A DNA stretch of 64,000 nt, taken from positions 108,374 through 172,373 of the forward strand of contig JBAZOO010000002.1 of the NCBI GenBank assembly GCA_041648735.1, written 5' to 3'. Positions 36,736 through 44,180 of the stretch are shown in pieces. The notes below the pieces were generated by a model. That model had not been told where the DNA came from. It did not search any database and saw nothing but the letters and a program-made list of their open reading frames with translations. Position 1 is the stretch's first letter. Each line of letters starts with the position of its first letter. Source of the DNA: JBAZOO01 sp041648735. GTDB taxonomy: Bacteria; Verrucomicrobiota; Lentisphaeria; Oligosphaerales; CAITYL01. Position numbers and translations under genes: made by a program.

Positions 36736-38487
36736 ATGAAACACTATTTACTCACTTGGTACGGCATAACCGATCTCCGCGCTGCGCTCGGGCTCGAGCC
36801 GACCGATGGCCCGATTCTCAGCGCCATCAAGACCGGAAAGTACACCGATACTGTCATCCTGGCTTACACCAACCCCAGCAAATCGGCAGGCGGCTTCACG
36901 GATGATATCCGAGCGAAATGGGAGAGATGGAGGAGCTCGGACTTGGAAACTCGTCTTCAGTTTCCTCGCGACAAGGCACAGCAATTCGTGGATGCTCTGA
37001 GCAATACGCAGTCGGGGCACGTCCTTTTCACGGACTGGCTGAAGATGGAGCTGGCTTCCAACAATATCGCCTGCAACATCGAGGTCATCCCGCAGGAACT
37101 GAAACACTTGAACGATGCCCAGGCAATTTTCGACGCCGCCGCATCTGCGGTAAGCCTCGCCCTGGCAGATCCGTCCGAAAAGACGATCACGACGTATGTC
37201 AGCCCTGGGACACCGGTCATGGCCTATACCTGGGCGCTGATCGCGCGGGCGCATCCTCAGCACAGAATTGCTGTAATCGCCAGCTCGGATCCGCGGAAGC
37301 CGCCGGAGACCATTGATCTGCCCAAGGATCTGCTGATGCCTCTGGTCACTGGTCCGCAGACGGCCAAGCCCAGCGAGTACGACGTTATCATTCATTTGCT
37401 CGGACGGGAACGGATGCCGATCTATTTCGGCATGCTGCAGTTCAAGGCGTCGCTGCATGTCTTTTTGACCACGCAGGATTATCAGCATGCCGGGCAGATA
37501 CTTTCGCGTTGCCTTCCCCCCACCTGCCAGAGCAAAACCGTAACCATACAAGACCCGTTCAAACCCGCCGACACGCGGAGAGCCATTGAAAGCCAGGTAT
37601 CGAAGCTACCGTCGGCATCGACCGTTGCCATCAACTTGACCGGTGGCACGAAACTCATGTTTGCGGGTGCGTTGGCCGCCTGCTGGGAGCGTGGCATCGA
37701 ACCGTTCTACTTTGAGATCAACGACCATAACATCATTTTCATTCGAGACGGTGTTACCGTTCCATTCGTCGGCGCAAAGTCCGTCACCGAGTTTTTTGGT
37801 GTCAACGGATTCGATGTCATCACGCCAGGCTACTGGGACGACAGTCCTGCCCGCGCGGCACGGCTGGATATCACCAAGGAAATCTGGGATGCGCGAAGGA
37901 CGCTTGGTGCCCTCTACCAGACCGCCGATTTTCGGGGGTACAGGGTCCATTGGGGAAGGCCTCGGAATCCGGCCTTTGATTGGAGGTGGGGGAGTTCTCG
38001 TGCTTCCTTCAGTGACAAGGGAGAGGCGACTCTCGTCCTGAATGGCAAGGCGATGTTTGTCCCTGAATGTGAGGATTATGGCCAGTATCTGGGCGGGGGG
38101 TGGCTTGAGGAATACGTCTGGACGTTGCTGCGTGTGCTTGAGGCAGAGGGCGTGATCCACGATCTGCGGATCGGGATAGAAGTGGACTACACGGGCAAGA
38201 GCCACCACCCGAAGGGTCCGCCGAACGGCGAGTTTGACTGCGCTTTTACGGACGGAAAGCGTCTGTGGCTCGTGGAGTGCAAGGCGGGGAACGTCAAGCA
38301 GGATCACATTCAGAAGCTTGAGAACAACCTCAAGACCTATGGCGGCATCGCCGCAAAAGGGATTCTGGTTTCGTCGTTCCCGATTGTACCGACGCTCGTG
38401 AATCGGGTGCGGTCATCAACAGCGATTCACGCCGTTCAGGCTGGCGAAGTAAACACCGATACGCTCCGGAGAATTATCGGAGTGTGA
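36736..38487 (+). CDS. Tandem-CARF PD-(D/E)XK nuclease (Card1/Can2-like)
   Basis: A 583-residue protein ending the operon. The N-terminal half has two Rossmann-like CARF segments: the first with YVSPGTPVMAYTWALIAR (about 155), the second with the Card1 signature NLTGGTKLMFAGAL (about 300). The C-terminal domain is a DUF1887-type nuclease: GEFDCAF (Asp about 499) and LVECKAG (E-x-K about 514-516). Card1/Can2 proteins cut DNA or RNA when cyclic oligoadenylate binds CARF. No CRISPR array or cas gene lies in the window, so the ligand may come from elsewhere or be an RNA with a cyclic end. GGAAGG binding site at -10. Confidence 0.85.
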   Translation: MKHYLLTWYGITDLRAALGLEPTDGPILSAIKTGKYTDTVILAYTNPSKSAGGFTDDIRAKWERWRSSDLETRLQFPRDKAQQFVDALSNTQSGHVLFTDWLKMELASNNIACNIEVIPQELKHLNDAQAIFDAAASAVSLALADPSEKTITTYVSPGTPVMAYTWALIARAHPQHRIAVIASSDPRKPPETIDLPKDLLMPLVTGPQTAKPSEYDVIIHLLGRERMPIYFGMLQFKASLHVFLTTQDYQHAGQILSRCLPPTCQSKTVTIQDPFKPADTRRAIESQVSKLPSASTVAINLTGGTKLMFAGALAACWERGIEPFYFEINDHNIIFIRDGVTVPFVGAKSVTEFFGVNGFDVITPGYWDDSPARAARLDITKEIWDARRTLGALYQTADFRGYRVHWGRPRNPAFDWRWGSSRASFSDKGEATLVLNGKAMFVPECEDYGQYLGGGWLEEYVWTLLRVLEAEGVIHDLRIGIEVDYTGKSHHPKGPPNGEFDCAFTDGKRLWLVECKAGNVKQDHIQKLENNLKTYGGIAAKGILVSSFPIVPTLVNRVRSSTAIHAVQAGEVNTDTLRRIIGV

Positions 38488-38499
38488 CAGCGCTACCAC

Positions 38500-38591
38500 T
38501 TATGCCAACTGGGACAAATGCGCCTCCGGCCACACCCCGCCACGGGGGCGTTCGCCCTGGCGGATCCGCGCCATGTGGTAGACCCAGGCGG
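38500..38591 (-). pseudogene. Unidentified C-terminal gene remnant, possibly a transposase
   Basis: Thirty codons open on the minus strand (ending GGVWPEAHLSQLA, stop at 38500) in GC-rich host-like codons. It is truncated exactly where the palindrome begins. I do not recognise the family; the position beside IS debris suggests a broken transposase gene. The rest of 38488-38640 contains no gene. Confidence 0.3.
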
Positions 38592-38640
38592 CTGAAGTGA
38601 ACCCCTTGTCAAGTACAACTTGACAAGGGGTTCACTTCAG
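38592..38640. repeat. Perfect 23-bp palindrome with 3-bp loop (fused IS ends)
   Basis: Arms CTGAAGTGAACCCCTTGTC(AAGT) and complement, separated by ACA. Each arm carries the IS terminal motif TGAACCCC plus the adjoining CTTCAG that also flanks the left IS copy at 15314-15319. It looks like two IS right ends joined head to head after a deletion. It could fold into a strong cruciform or hairpin and act as a terminator for the defence operon. Confidence 0.9.
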
Positions 38641-38794
38641 ACGGCACCCTCCAGCAATTGCCGCTTCCACGCCTGAATCTGGCTGGGCTGAAGCACAAAC
38701 TCCCCAGCCAGCTCGGCCACCGTCTTAAGCTCCTTGGCCGCAGCCAGCGCCACCCGCGCCTTGAACGCCGGCTCAAACCGTCTCCGGATGCCAC
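38641..38794 (-). pseudogene. IS3-family OrfA fragment
   Basis: Encodes MSGIRRRFEPAFKARVALAA and onward to QLLEGAV, the same 53 codons as the left copy, then runs into the palindrome. The OrfA leucine zipper and the whole of OrfB are missing, so it is not functional. Confidence 0.85.
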
Positions 38795-38874
38795 TCATTT
38801 TGACTCCTGTCCGCCTGTCCTGCCCCCCTGAAAATCGACCTTACCGCATTGTCCGGGAAACGGGGTTCGCTATA
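38641..38874 (-). mobile_element. IS3-family element remnant, right copy
   Basis: An inverted, 234-bp copy of the left end at 14483-14716 with about six differences. It includes the terminal motif, the leader and the first 53 codons of orfA, then stops at the palindrome. It defines the right edge of the island. Confidence 0.88.
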
Positions 38875-38984
38875 GATAGCCCGACCTTTTTCAACCGCTG
38901 ACTGGCGCTAACTTTTCGCTAACGGGGGAGAGAGTTGACGAAACGTTTCCATTCAAGCTGGTTTGCGTGACCAAAATTGATCAG
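38875..38984. repeat. Right 110-bp direct repeat flanking the island
   Basis: Partner of 14373-14482, with four differences. Here the last 21 codons of the GxxExxY gene continue into the intact gene. Recombination between the two repeats would delete the island and leave one intact GxxExxY gene between gcvPA and gcvPB. Confidence 0.92.
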
Positions 38985-39387
38985 ATAACCGACCTTTTTG
39001 CGGGTTGCCTTCAGGTAGTTGAGCCGTTGCGCTTCATGTTCCGGAACCAGTTGCTGGACAGCCTTGAGTTCCACCACGATTTCATTCATTGCCAACAGGT
39101 CTGGTTTGAAATGCTTCGCCAGTTTTTCGCCTTTGTAGTAAACCGGGACGTGAACTTGCGACTCAAATGAAATCCCGCGGGCGTTCAATTCTTTCTCAAG
39201 GCATTCCTGGTAGATGTCCTCGCCAAAGCCCGCACCGATTTGATCATAGACCTCAAACGCGGCCGCAATCAGCGCATATCCTTCTTGTTTGAACAACCCA
39301 GCCTCATTCATCACCCGGCCCCCACATGAAACCAGAACGGCATCTCGCCAGTCTTCGTTAGCGTTCCGTTAGCGGAAGTCAGCGGTT
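38893..39387. repeat. 32-bp inverted repeats flanking the GxxExxY gene
   Basis: Left copy 38893-38924 (AACCGCTGACTGGCGCTAAC then TTTTCGCTAACG) and right copy 39356-39387 in inverted orientation match at 26 of 32 positions. The left copy is also the unit repeated upstream of gcvPB. The gene plus its ends looks like a small cassette. Confidence 0.7.
38919..39311 (-). CDS. GxxExxY family protein
   Basis: A 130-residue protein of the GxxExxY family, a small PD-(D/E)XK-like fold of unknown function often present in many copies in PVC genomes. The name-giving motif GFGEDIY is near residue 30, with QECLEKEL after it; the nuclease-like residues KPDLL and VVELKAV (E-x-K) follow near 68-80. It lies between gcvPA and the island and is flanked by a 32-bp inverted repeat. 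ATG at 39311 is chosen; a GTG one codon earlier is possible. The gene's last 21 codons are duplicated across the island. Confidence 0.88.
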   Translation of the reverse strand: MNEAGLFKQEGYALIAAAFEVYDQIGAGFGEDIYQECLEKELNARGISFESQVHVPVYYKGEKLAKHFKPDLLAMNEIVVELKAVQQLVPEHEAQRLNYLKATRKKVGYLINFGHANQLEWKRFVNSLPR

Positions 39388-39391
39388 TATA

Positions 39392-40741
39392 TCACGCCGG
39401 ACGGTCGCAGTCGGCAAGGACGGCTTCGAGGGCGGCGGCGAGGCCGCGGATTTCCTCGCGGGTGCGCTTTTCCGTCACGGCGACCAGCAGCTCGGTGCGG
39501 CGCGCCGGGAAGTAGCGGCCCAGGGGGAAGCCGGGGGCGTAGCCCTTCTCGATCATCCGCCCCACGACTTCGGCGGCGTCGTAGGGCAGCTTGACCACGA
39601 ACTCGTTGAAGAACGGGGCGGCATCCGCCTCGACGCCGGGGATCGCCAGGAGCTGTTCCCGGGCGAACACCGCCTTGGCGGCGCAGAGCTTGGCGACTTC
39701 GGCCAGCCCCTGCTTGCCGACCACGGTCAGGTAGGCCAGGGCGCGCAGGGCGCAGAGCCCTTCGTTCGAGCAGATGTTGGAGGTCGCCTTCTCGCGGCGG
39801 ATGTGCTGTTCGCGCGCCTGGAGGGTGAGGACGAAGCCTTGCCGCCCCTGGGTGTCCACCGTGCGGCCGACGATCCGCCCGGGCATCTTGCGCAGGTGGC
39901 CGCGGGTGGTGGCCATGAACCCCAGGTACGGCCCGCCGAAGGAGAGGGGGATGCCGAGGGACTGCCCTTCGCCGGTGACGATCTCGAAGCCGAGGTCGCC
40001 GGGGGGCGTCAGCAGCGCCAGCGCCAGGGGATAGGCCGAGCAGGCCGGGATGACGCCCTTGGCCTTGGCGGCGGCGGCCAGCGGCCGCCAGTCGGCGATG
40101 CTGCCGAACACGTCCGGGTACTGCACCAGGACGCAGGCGGTGCGGTCGTCGAGGTGGGCGCTGAGCGCCGCGGGGTCGGAGGATTCCCCGGGCCGGACGA
40201 TCTCCAGCTCCACCGCCAGGTTGCGGGAATAGCACTTGAGCATTTCCTGGTAGATGGGGGAGACGGCGCCGCTGAGCACGGCCCGGCGGCGGCCGGTGAT
40301 CCGCACCGCCATCATCATCGCCTCGAACAGCGCGGTGCCGCCGTCGTAGAGCGAGGCGTTGGCCACCTCCAGGCCGGTCAGCCGGCAGATCAGCGACTGG
40401 TATTCGTAGATCGCCTGGAGCGTGCCCTGCGACGCCTCCGGCTGGTAGGGGGTGTAGGCGGTGTAGAACTCGCCGCGGCCGGTCATTTCCTCCACCGCCG
40501 CCGGGATGAAATGGTCGTAGAAGCCGCTGCCGAGGAAGCAGGTCAGGTCCGTGGCGTTGCGCGCGGCCAGCCCGGCCAGGTAGCGGGTCACTTCCAGCTC
40601 CGCGGCGCCGCGGGGGAGCGCCTTCAGGTCCGGCGCCGGCTCCTCGCCGATCGCCTGGCGCCACAATTCGTCCATGGAGGCGACGCCGATGGCTTGGAGC
40701 ATCTCGGCGCGTTCCGTCTCGGTCAGGGGGATGTAGGGCAT
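39392..40741 (-). CDS. gcvPA: Glycine dehydrogenase (decarboxylating) subunit 1
   Basis: N-terminal half of the split P protein; forms a heterotetramer with GcvPB to decarboxylate glycine. The 449 residues start MPYIPLTETERAEML and contain FLGSGFYDHFIPAAV, YTAYTPYQPEASQGTLQAI, SLYDGGTALFEAMMMA and the FGGPYLGFMATTR motif. Length is normal. It follows gcvH on the minus strand; its partner gcvPB is now 25 kb away. The ATG lies about 100 bases after the gcvH stop. Confidence 0.96.
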   Translation of the reverse strand: MPYIPLTETERAEMLQAIGVASMDELWRQAIGEEPAPDLKALPRGAAELEVTRYLAGLAARNATDLTCFLGSGFYDHFIPAAVEEMTGRGEFYTAYTPYQPEASQGTLQAIYEYQSLICRLTGLEVANASLYDGGTALFEAMMMAVRITGRRRAVLSGAVSPIYQEMLKCYSRNLAVELEIVRPGESSDPAALSAHLDDRTACVLVQYPDVFGSIADWRPLAAAAKAKGVIPACSAYPLALALLTPPGDLGFEIVTGEGQSLGIPLSFGGPYLGFMATTRGHLRKMPGRIVGRTVDTQGRQGFVLTLQAREQHIRREKATSNICSNEGLCALRALAYLTVVGKQGLAEVAKLCAAKAVFAREQLLAIPGVEADAAPFFNEFVVKLPYDAAEVVGRMIEKGYAPGFPLGRYFPARRTELLVAVTEKRTREEIRGLAAALEAVLADCDRPA

Positions 40742-40842
40742 GGCAAGCGCGCCTCCGGAATGGTTCGGAAACCGGGAAAAAGCCGCGGGTTTCGCCCACG
40801 GCTATTCAGGTCATTGGCATGGATTCGTGTTTCCAGGCCCCG

Positions 40843-41208
40843 TCATTTCGCGGTGAACTTGGCGTAGTCCTCGGCGGTCATCAGGGCGTTGAAATCGGCC
40901 GGGCTGGCGCCCTTGAGCTTGCAGAACCAGCCCTTGCCCTCGGGCTCCTGGTTGACCAGGCCGGGCTCGCCGTCCAGCTCCTGGTTGACGGCGGCGACCG
41001 TGCCGCCGACCGGGCAGTAGACGTCGCTGGCGGCCTTGACGGACTCGACCACGCAGAGCACTTCGTTGGTTTTGACCTGCTTGCCCAGCGCCGGCAGTTC
41101 GACGTAGGTGATGTCCCCCAGCTCCTCGGCGGCGAAGGCCGTGATCCCCATGGTCGCCACGTCGCCCTCCAGCTCGACCCACTCGTGCTCCTTCGAATAG
41201 CGCTTCAT
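40843..41208 (-). CDS. gcvH: Glycine cleavage system H protein
   Basis: Lipoyl carrier that shuttles the aminomethyl group between P, T and L proteins. The 121-residue product begins MKRYSKEHEWVELEGD and has the lipoylation site VESVKAASDV (K58) and the C-terminal GWFCKLKG. A strong GGAGGAAGAAGG site precedes the ATG at 41208, deciding the start over a longer open frame. No lipoate ligase or L protein is nearby. Confidence 0.97.
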   Translation of the reverse strand: MKRYSKEHEWVELEGDVATMGITAFAAEELGDITYVELPALGKQVKTNEVLCVVESVKAASDVYCPVGGTVAAVNQELDGEPGLVNQEPEGKGWFCKLKGASPADFNALMTAEDYAKFTAK

Positions 41209-41297
41209 CCTTCTTCCTCCTGGTTGGTTGGTGGGCGGTTCCCCGCCCGGCCGTTGTCGCATGCGTCTTGAAGTTGTTGTTGGGTGGAACCCGGAAC

Positions 41298-42371
41298 TCA
41301 GCTTTGGGCGCGGGCCGTGCCCTGGCGCCAGAACGGCAGTTCGACGACCGTCGCCGGCAGCGGCGCGGCGCCCTCGCCGAGCAGGAAGATGCTTCCCGGC
41401 GCCGGCGCTTCCCCGCCGTGGACGTAGCCTAGGGCGACGGCGCGGCCCAGGCTCGGGCTGAAGGCGCCGGAGGTGACGATGCCGCACGGCTCGCCGGTTT
41501 GCGGATTCCGCACCGGCGCCCCGGCGCGGGCGGCGCGGCGCCCCTCCAGCCGGAAGCCGGCCAGCCGCTTTTGCGGAGTCCGCAGCGTGGCGGCGCGGGC
41601 CGGCTCCAGCAGCGTGGCGAAGCCGGCCTCGACGGGGGTGGTCTCCGGGTCGAGTTCATGGCCGTAGAGGGGGTAGCCCATCTCCAGGCGGAGCGTGTCA
41701 CGGGCGCCGAGGCCGACGGGCTTCACCTGGGGCTGGGCGAGGAGCCGTTCCCAGCATTCCGCCACGCGCTGGCGCGGGAGGTAGAGTTCGACGCCGCGCT
41801 CGCCGGTGTAGCCGGTCCGGCTGAGCAGGACCTCCATGCCGAAGAGCGGCAGCAGCGTCCAGTGGAAATAGGGGGGGATGGCGGTTTCGGGGACGCCGCA
41901 CGCCGCCAGGACGCGGAAGCTTTCCGGCCCCTGCAAGTCCAGCTTGCCCAGCTCGTTGCGGAGATCGCGGAACTCGACCCCGGCCGGCAGCCGTTCGCGG
42001 AGGAACGCCGCGTCGGCGTCGGCGGTGCCGGCGTTGACCACCAGCATGAACTCCTCCGCCGCCAGGCGGTAGACCACCAGGTCGTCCAGGGTGCCGCCAC
42101 GGCTGTCGAGCAGGAAATTGTAGCGGCAGGCGCCGGGTTTCTGGGTGGAGGCCCGGCGCGGGAGCAGGGCGTCGAGCGCCGCGGCCGCCCCCGGCCCGCG
42201 CACCTGGAATTCGCCCATGTGGCAGATGTCGAAAAGGGCGGCAAGTTCGCGGCAGTGCCGGTGTTCGGCGAGGATGCCGGCCGGGTACTGGATCGGCATC
42301 AGCCAGCCGGCGAACTCCGCCAGTTTCGCGCCGAGCTGGCGGTGGTGGTCATGGAGCGGGGTGGTGCGCAT
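41298..42371 (-). CDS. gcvT: Glycine cleavage system T protein (aminomethyltransferase)
   Basis: Tetrahydrofolate-dependent enzyme that releases ammonia and makes 5,10-methylene-THF. The 357 residues include MPIQYPAGILAEH, FDICHMGEFQVRGPG, the folate-site Asp region and TGYTGERGVELYLP, with GLGARDTLRLEMGYPLYGHE near residue 225. ATG at 42371 has GGGGAG upstream. It is the first gene of the minus-strand gcv operon. I looked for a glycine riboswitch in the 365-base gap before it and did not see one. Confidence 0.95.
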   Translation of the reverse strand: MRTTPLHDHHRQLGAKLAEFAGWLMPIQYPAGILAEHRHCRELAALFDICHMGEFQVRGPGAAAALDALLPRRASTQKPGACRYNFLLDSRGGTLDDLVVYRLAAEEFMLVVNAGTADADAAFLRERLPAGVEFRDLRNELGKLDLQGPESFRVLAACGVPETAIPPYFHWTLLPLFGMEVLLSRTGYTGERGVELYLPRQRVAECWERLLAQPQVKPVGLGARDTLRLEMGYPLYGHELDPETTPVEAGFATLLEPARAATLRTPQKRLAGFRLEGRRAARAGAPVRNPQTGEPCGIVTSGAFSPSLGRAVALGYVHGGEAPAPGSIFLLGEGAAPLPATVVELPFWRQGTARAQS

Positions 42372-42610
42372 GGCGGGGGGCTCCCCAACGGCTGGCGGCC
42401 GCGGTGCGGGCAAGGTGCGGGCAAGGACAAATTGGGGGGTAATGTAGCCTGTCCCCCGGCGGAGGGTGCAGCGTTTCGTGCGGCGGCCCGCAAGACCAGC
42501 GGCAACCGGGATGCCAGCGGGCAAGAGGTGGTGGGGCAACTGATTGCCTGTCCCCGCCAAAAAATGCGCTAAAAAACGCGGTGGGGTGCTGGGATGGCGG
42601 GTGCCGGCGG

Positions 42611-42638
42611 TTGCAAGCGGCACTGCCCTGGCTATAAT
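42611..42638 (+). promoter_or_regulatory. Sigma-70 promoter of the histidine kinase gene
   Basis: TTGCAA, 16-base spacer, consensus TATAAT on the plus strand, about 100 bases before the kinase ATG. It stands out in GC-rich DNA. The divergent gap 42372-42736 shows nothing else that I can identify; a promoter for gcvT must also lie there but I cannot place it. Confidence 0.6.
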
Positions 42639-42736
42639 GTCTCATTATTGATACGCTGGGGCGGATGGGAGGCACGGCCGCCCCGCGCCCGCCGCCGCCG
42701 GGCACCCTTTCCTGAGCTTGGACACGCCGTTCCGCC

Positions 42737-43999
42737 ATGACCATTCCCCCTTTGCGAAACCAAGAGAGTCCCGAGCCCGCAGCCAGCGAGGCGCCGCCCC
42801 TGGAGGGGACAACCCGGCCCCGGCCGGGGCCGTGGAGCGCGGCGGAGTACGACGACTTGTTCCGGGGGGTGTTTGCCGGCAGTCCCGAGGCCATTTTGCT
42901 GGCCGATCCAGACACGGGCGTCATTTTGGACGCGAACCCGGCCGCGGAACGGTTGCTGGGGCGGCCGTGGGCGGCACTCGTTGGGCTGCACCAGTCAGCC
43001 CTGCATGCCCCTGCCGCCGCCGACTCCAGCCGCCGGCTTTTCCGGGAGCAGGCGGCGGTCTTGGCCAGCGGTGGCAGTGTGCCGCCGGTGGAGACGGTGG
43101 TCGTCCGGGCGGACGGCACGGTTGTGCCGGTGGAAATCCTGGGCAGCGTTTTTGCCATCGGCCGGCGGAAGGTCATGCAGGGGGTGTTCCGCGACCTCAC
43201 GGCGCGGAAACGGGCGGCGGCGGAGATTTGCCGGCTCAACGGCGAATTGGAGCGGCGCATCCAGGCGCGCACCGCCGAGCTGGCGGCGGCGAACCAGGAG
43301 CTGGAGAGCTTTGCCTACTCCGTTTCCCATGACCTGCGGGCGCCCTTGCGGGGGATTGCCGGCTGGTGCCAGGCCCTGGCGGAAGACTGTGGGGGGCGGC
43401 TGGACGATGCTGGCCGGGAACATCTGGCCTGCCTCCGCGCGGAGATTCTGAGGATGTCCCAACTCATTGCGGCGCTGCTTGATCTGTCGCGGGTGATGAG
43501 GGGTGGAGAGCTGCGGCGGGAACGGCTGGACTTGAGCCAGTTGGCGCGGGAGGTCGTGGCCGGGATCCGCCGCCACGAGCCGGAACGGCGGGCCGAGTTC
43601 CGGATTGCCGACGGGCTGGCCGCCGAGGGGGATCCGGCGCTGGTCCGCAACCTGCTGGCCAATTTGCTGGGCAACGCCTGGAAGTTCACCGCGAAGCGCG
43701 CCTGCGCCCGGATCGAGGTCGGTGGCGTGGCGGGGGCCGAGGGGGCGCCGCCGGTGTTCTTCGTCCGCGACAACGGGGCCGGGTTCGACATGGCTTATGC
43801 CCACAAGCTGTTCCGGCCGTTCCAACGGCTGCATTCCGCCACGGACTACGAGGGCACCGGCGTTGGGCTGGCGACCGTTTGGCGGATTGTGGCGCGCCAT
43901 GGTGGCCGGATTTGGGCGGAAGGGGAAGTGGGGAGGGGGGCCACATTCCATTTCACTTTGGCGGCGGCGCCGGCCGGGCCGTCATCCGTCCACGAGTGA
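42737..43999 (+). CDS. PAS-domain sensor histidine kinase, cytoplasmic
   Basis: A 420-residue sensor kinase with no membrane segment. An N-terminal PAS domain (about 38-165; FAGSPEAILLADPDTGVILD, then GRRKVMQGVFRD) is joined by a short coiled coil to HisKA with phospho-acceptor His in SVSHDLRAPLRG (about 198), followed by HATPase_c (N box NLLGNAWKFT, G1 DNGAGFD, G2 GTGVGLATV). The HisKA form resembles bacteriophytochrome-type kinases, but there is no GAF or PHY domain. No response regulator is adjacent, so it is an orphan. ATG with a GCCGTTCCGCC context, no clear binding site. Confidence 0.9.
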   Translation: MTIPPLRNQESPEPAASEAPPLEGTTRPRPGPWSAAEYDDLFRGVFAGSPEAILLADPDTGVILDANPAAERLLGRPWAALVGLHQSALHAPAAADSSRRLFREQAAVLASGGSVPPVETVVVRADGTVVPVEILGSVFAIGRRKVMQGVFRDLTARKRAAAEICRLNGELERRIQARTAELAAANQELESFAYSVSHDLRAPLRGIAGWCQALAEDCGGRLDDAGREHLACLRAEILRMSQLIAALLDLSRVMRGGELRRERLDLSQLAREVVAGIRRHEPERRAEFRIADGLAAEGDPALVRNLLANLLGNAWKFTAKRACARIEVGGVAGAEGAPPVFFVRDNGAGFDMAYAHKLFRPFQRLHSATDYEGTGVGLATVWRIVARHGGRIWAEGEVGRGATFHFTLAAAPAGPSSVHE

Positions 44000-44180
44000 G
44001 GGTGGAACCACGCCCGCGGTGGCCGGGGGACGGCCTCACCTTGTGGTCGGTGGAAACCGGCAAGCCGCTCCGGCCCTGGGAAATGCTCTGCGCCCGGAAA
44101 TGACGAAGCCCGCCGGGGGAGGGCGGGCTGGCACGGCCGGCGGCACCCCGCCTGGGCGGGGAGGCTGCCGCGGGCGCAGG

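Larger units (their letters stand above)
14483..38874. mobile_element. 24.4-kb accessory defence island with IS3-like inverted ends
   Basis: The island is bounded by inverted 234-bp copies of the same IS3-family end (14483-14716 and 38641-38874, about six differences), with outermost bases TATAG(T/C)GAACCCC. A 110-bp direct repeat abuts it on both sides. It carries one plus-strand operon of 16 genes (15339-38487) with visibly lower GC and richer A/T codons than the host genes, a sign of horizontal transfer. It interrupts the gcv operon. No integrase gene is seen and both IS copies look defective, so present mobility would need an outside transposase or recombination between the direct repeats. 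Confidence 0.85.

Noticed and set aside
15339..38487. Type VII secretion system
   Set aside because: WXG100-like and FtsK-like proteins are present, but there are no membrane subunits and the neighbours are TerY-P, McrB-like and CARF proteins, so a cytosolic defence machine fits better.
36736..38487. Part of a type III CRISPR-Cas locus
   Set aside because: The CARF nuclease stands at the end of a non-Cas operon; no Cas10, Csm/Cmr genes or array are present in the window.
38919..39311. GxxExxY gene as part of the defence operon
   Set aside because: It is on the opposite strand, lies outside the IS-bounded island and belongs to the gcv side.
42372..42736. Glycine riboswitch upstream of gcvT
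   Set aside because: I looked for the conserved glycine aptamer core on the minus strand and found nothing convincing; only a plus-strand promoter for the kinase is clear.
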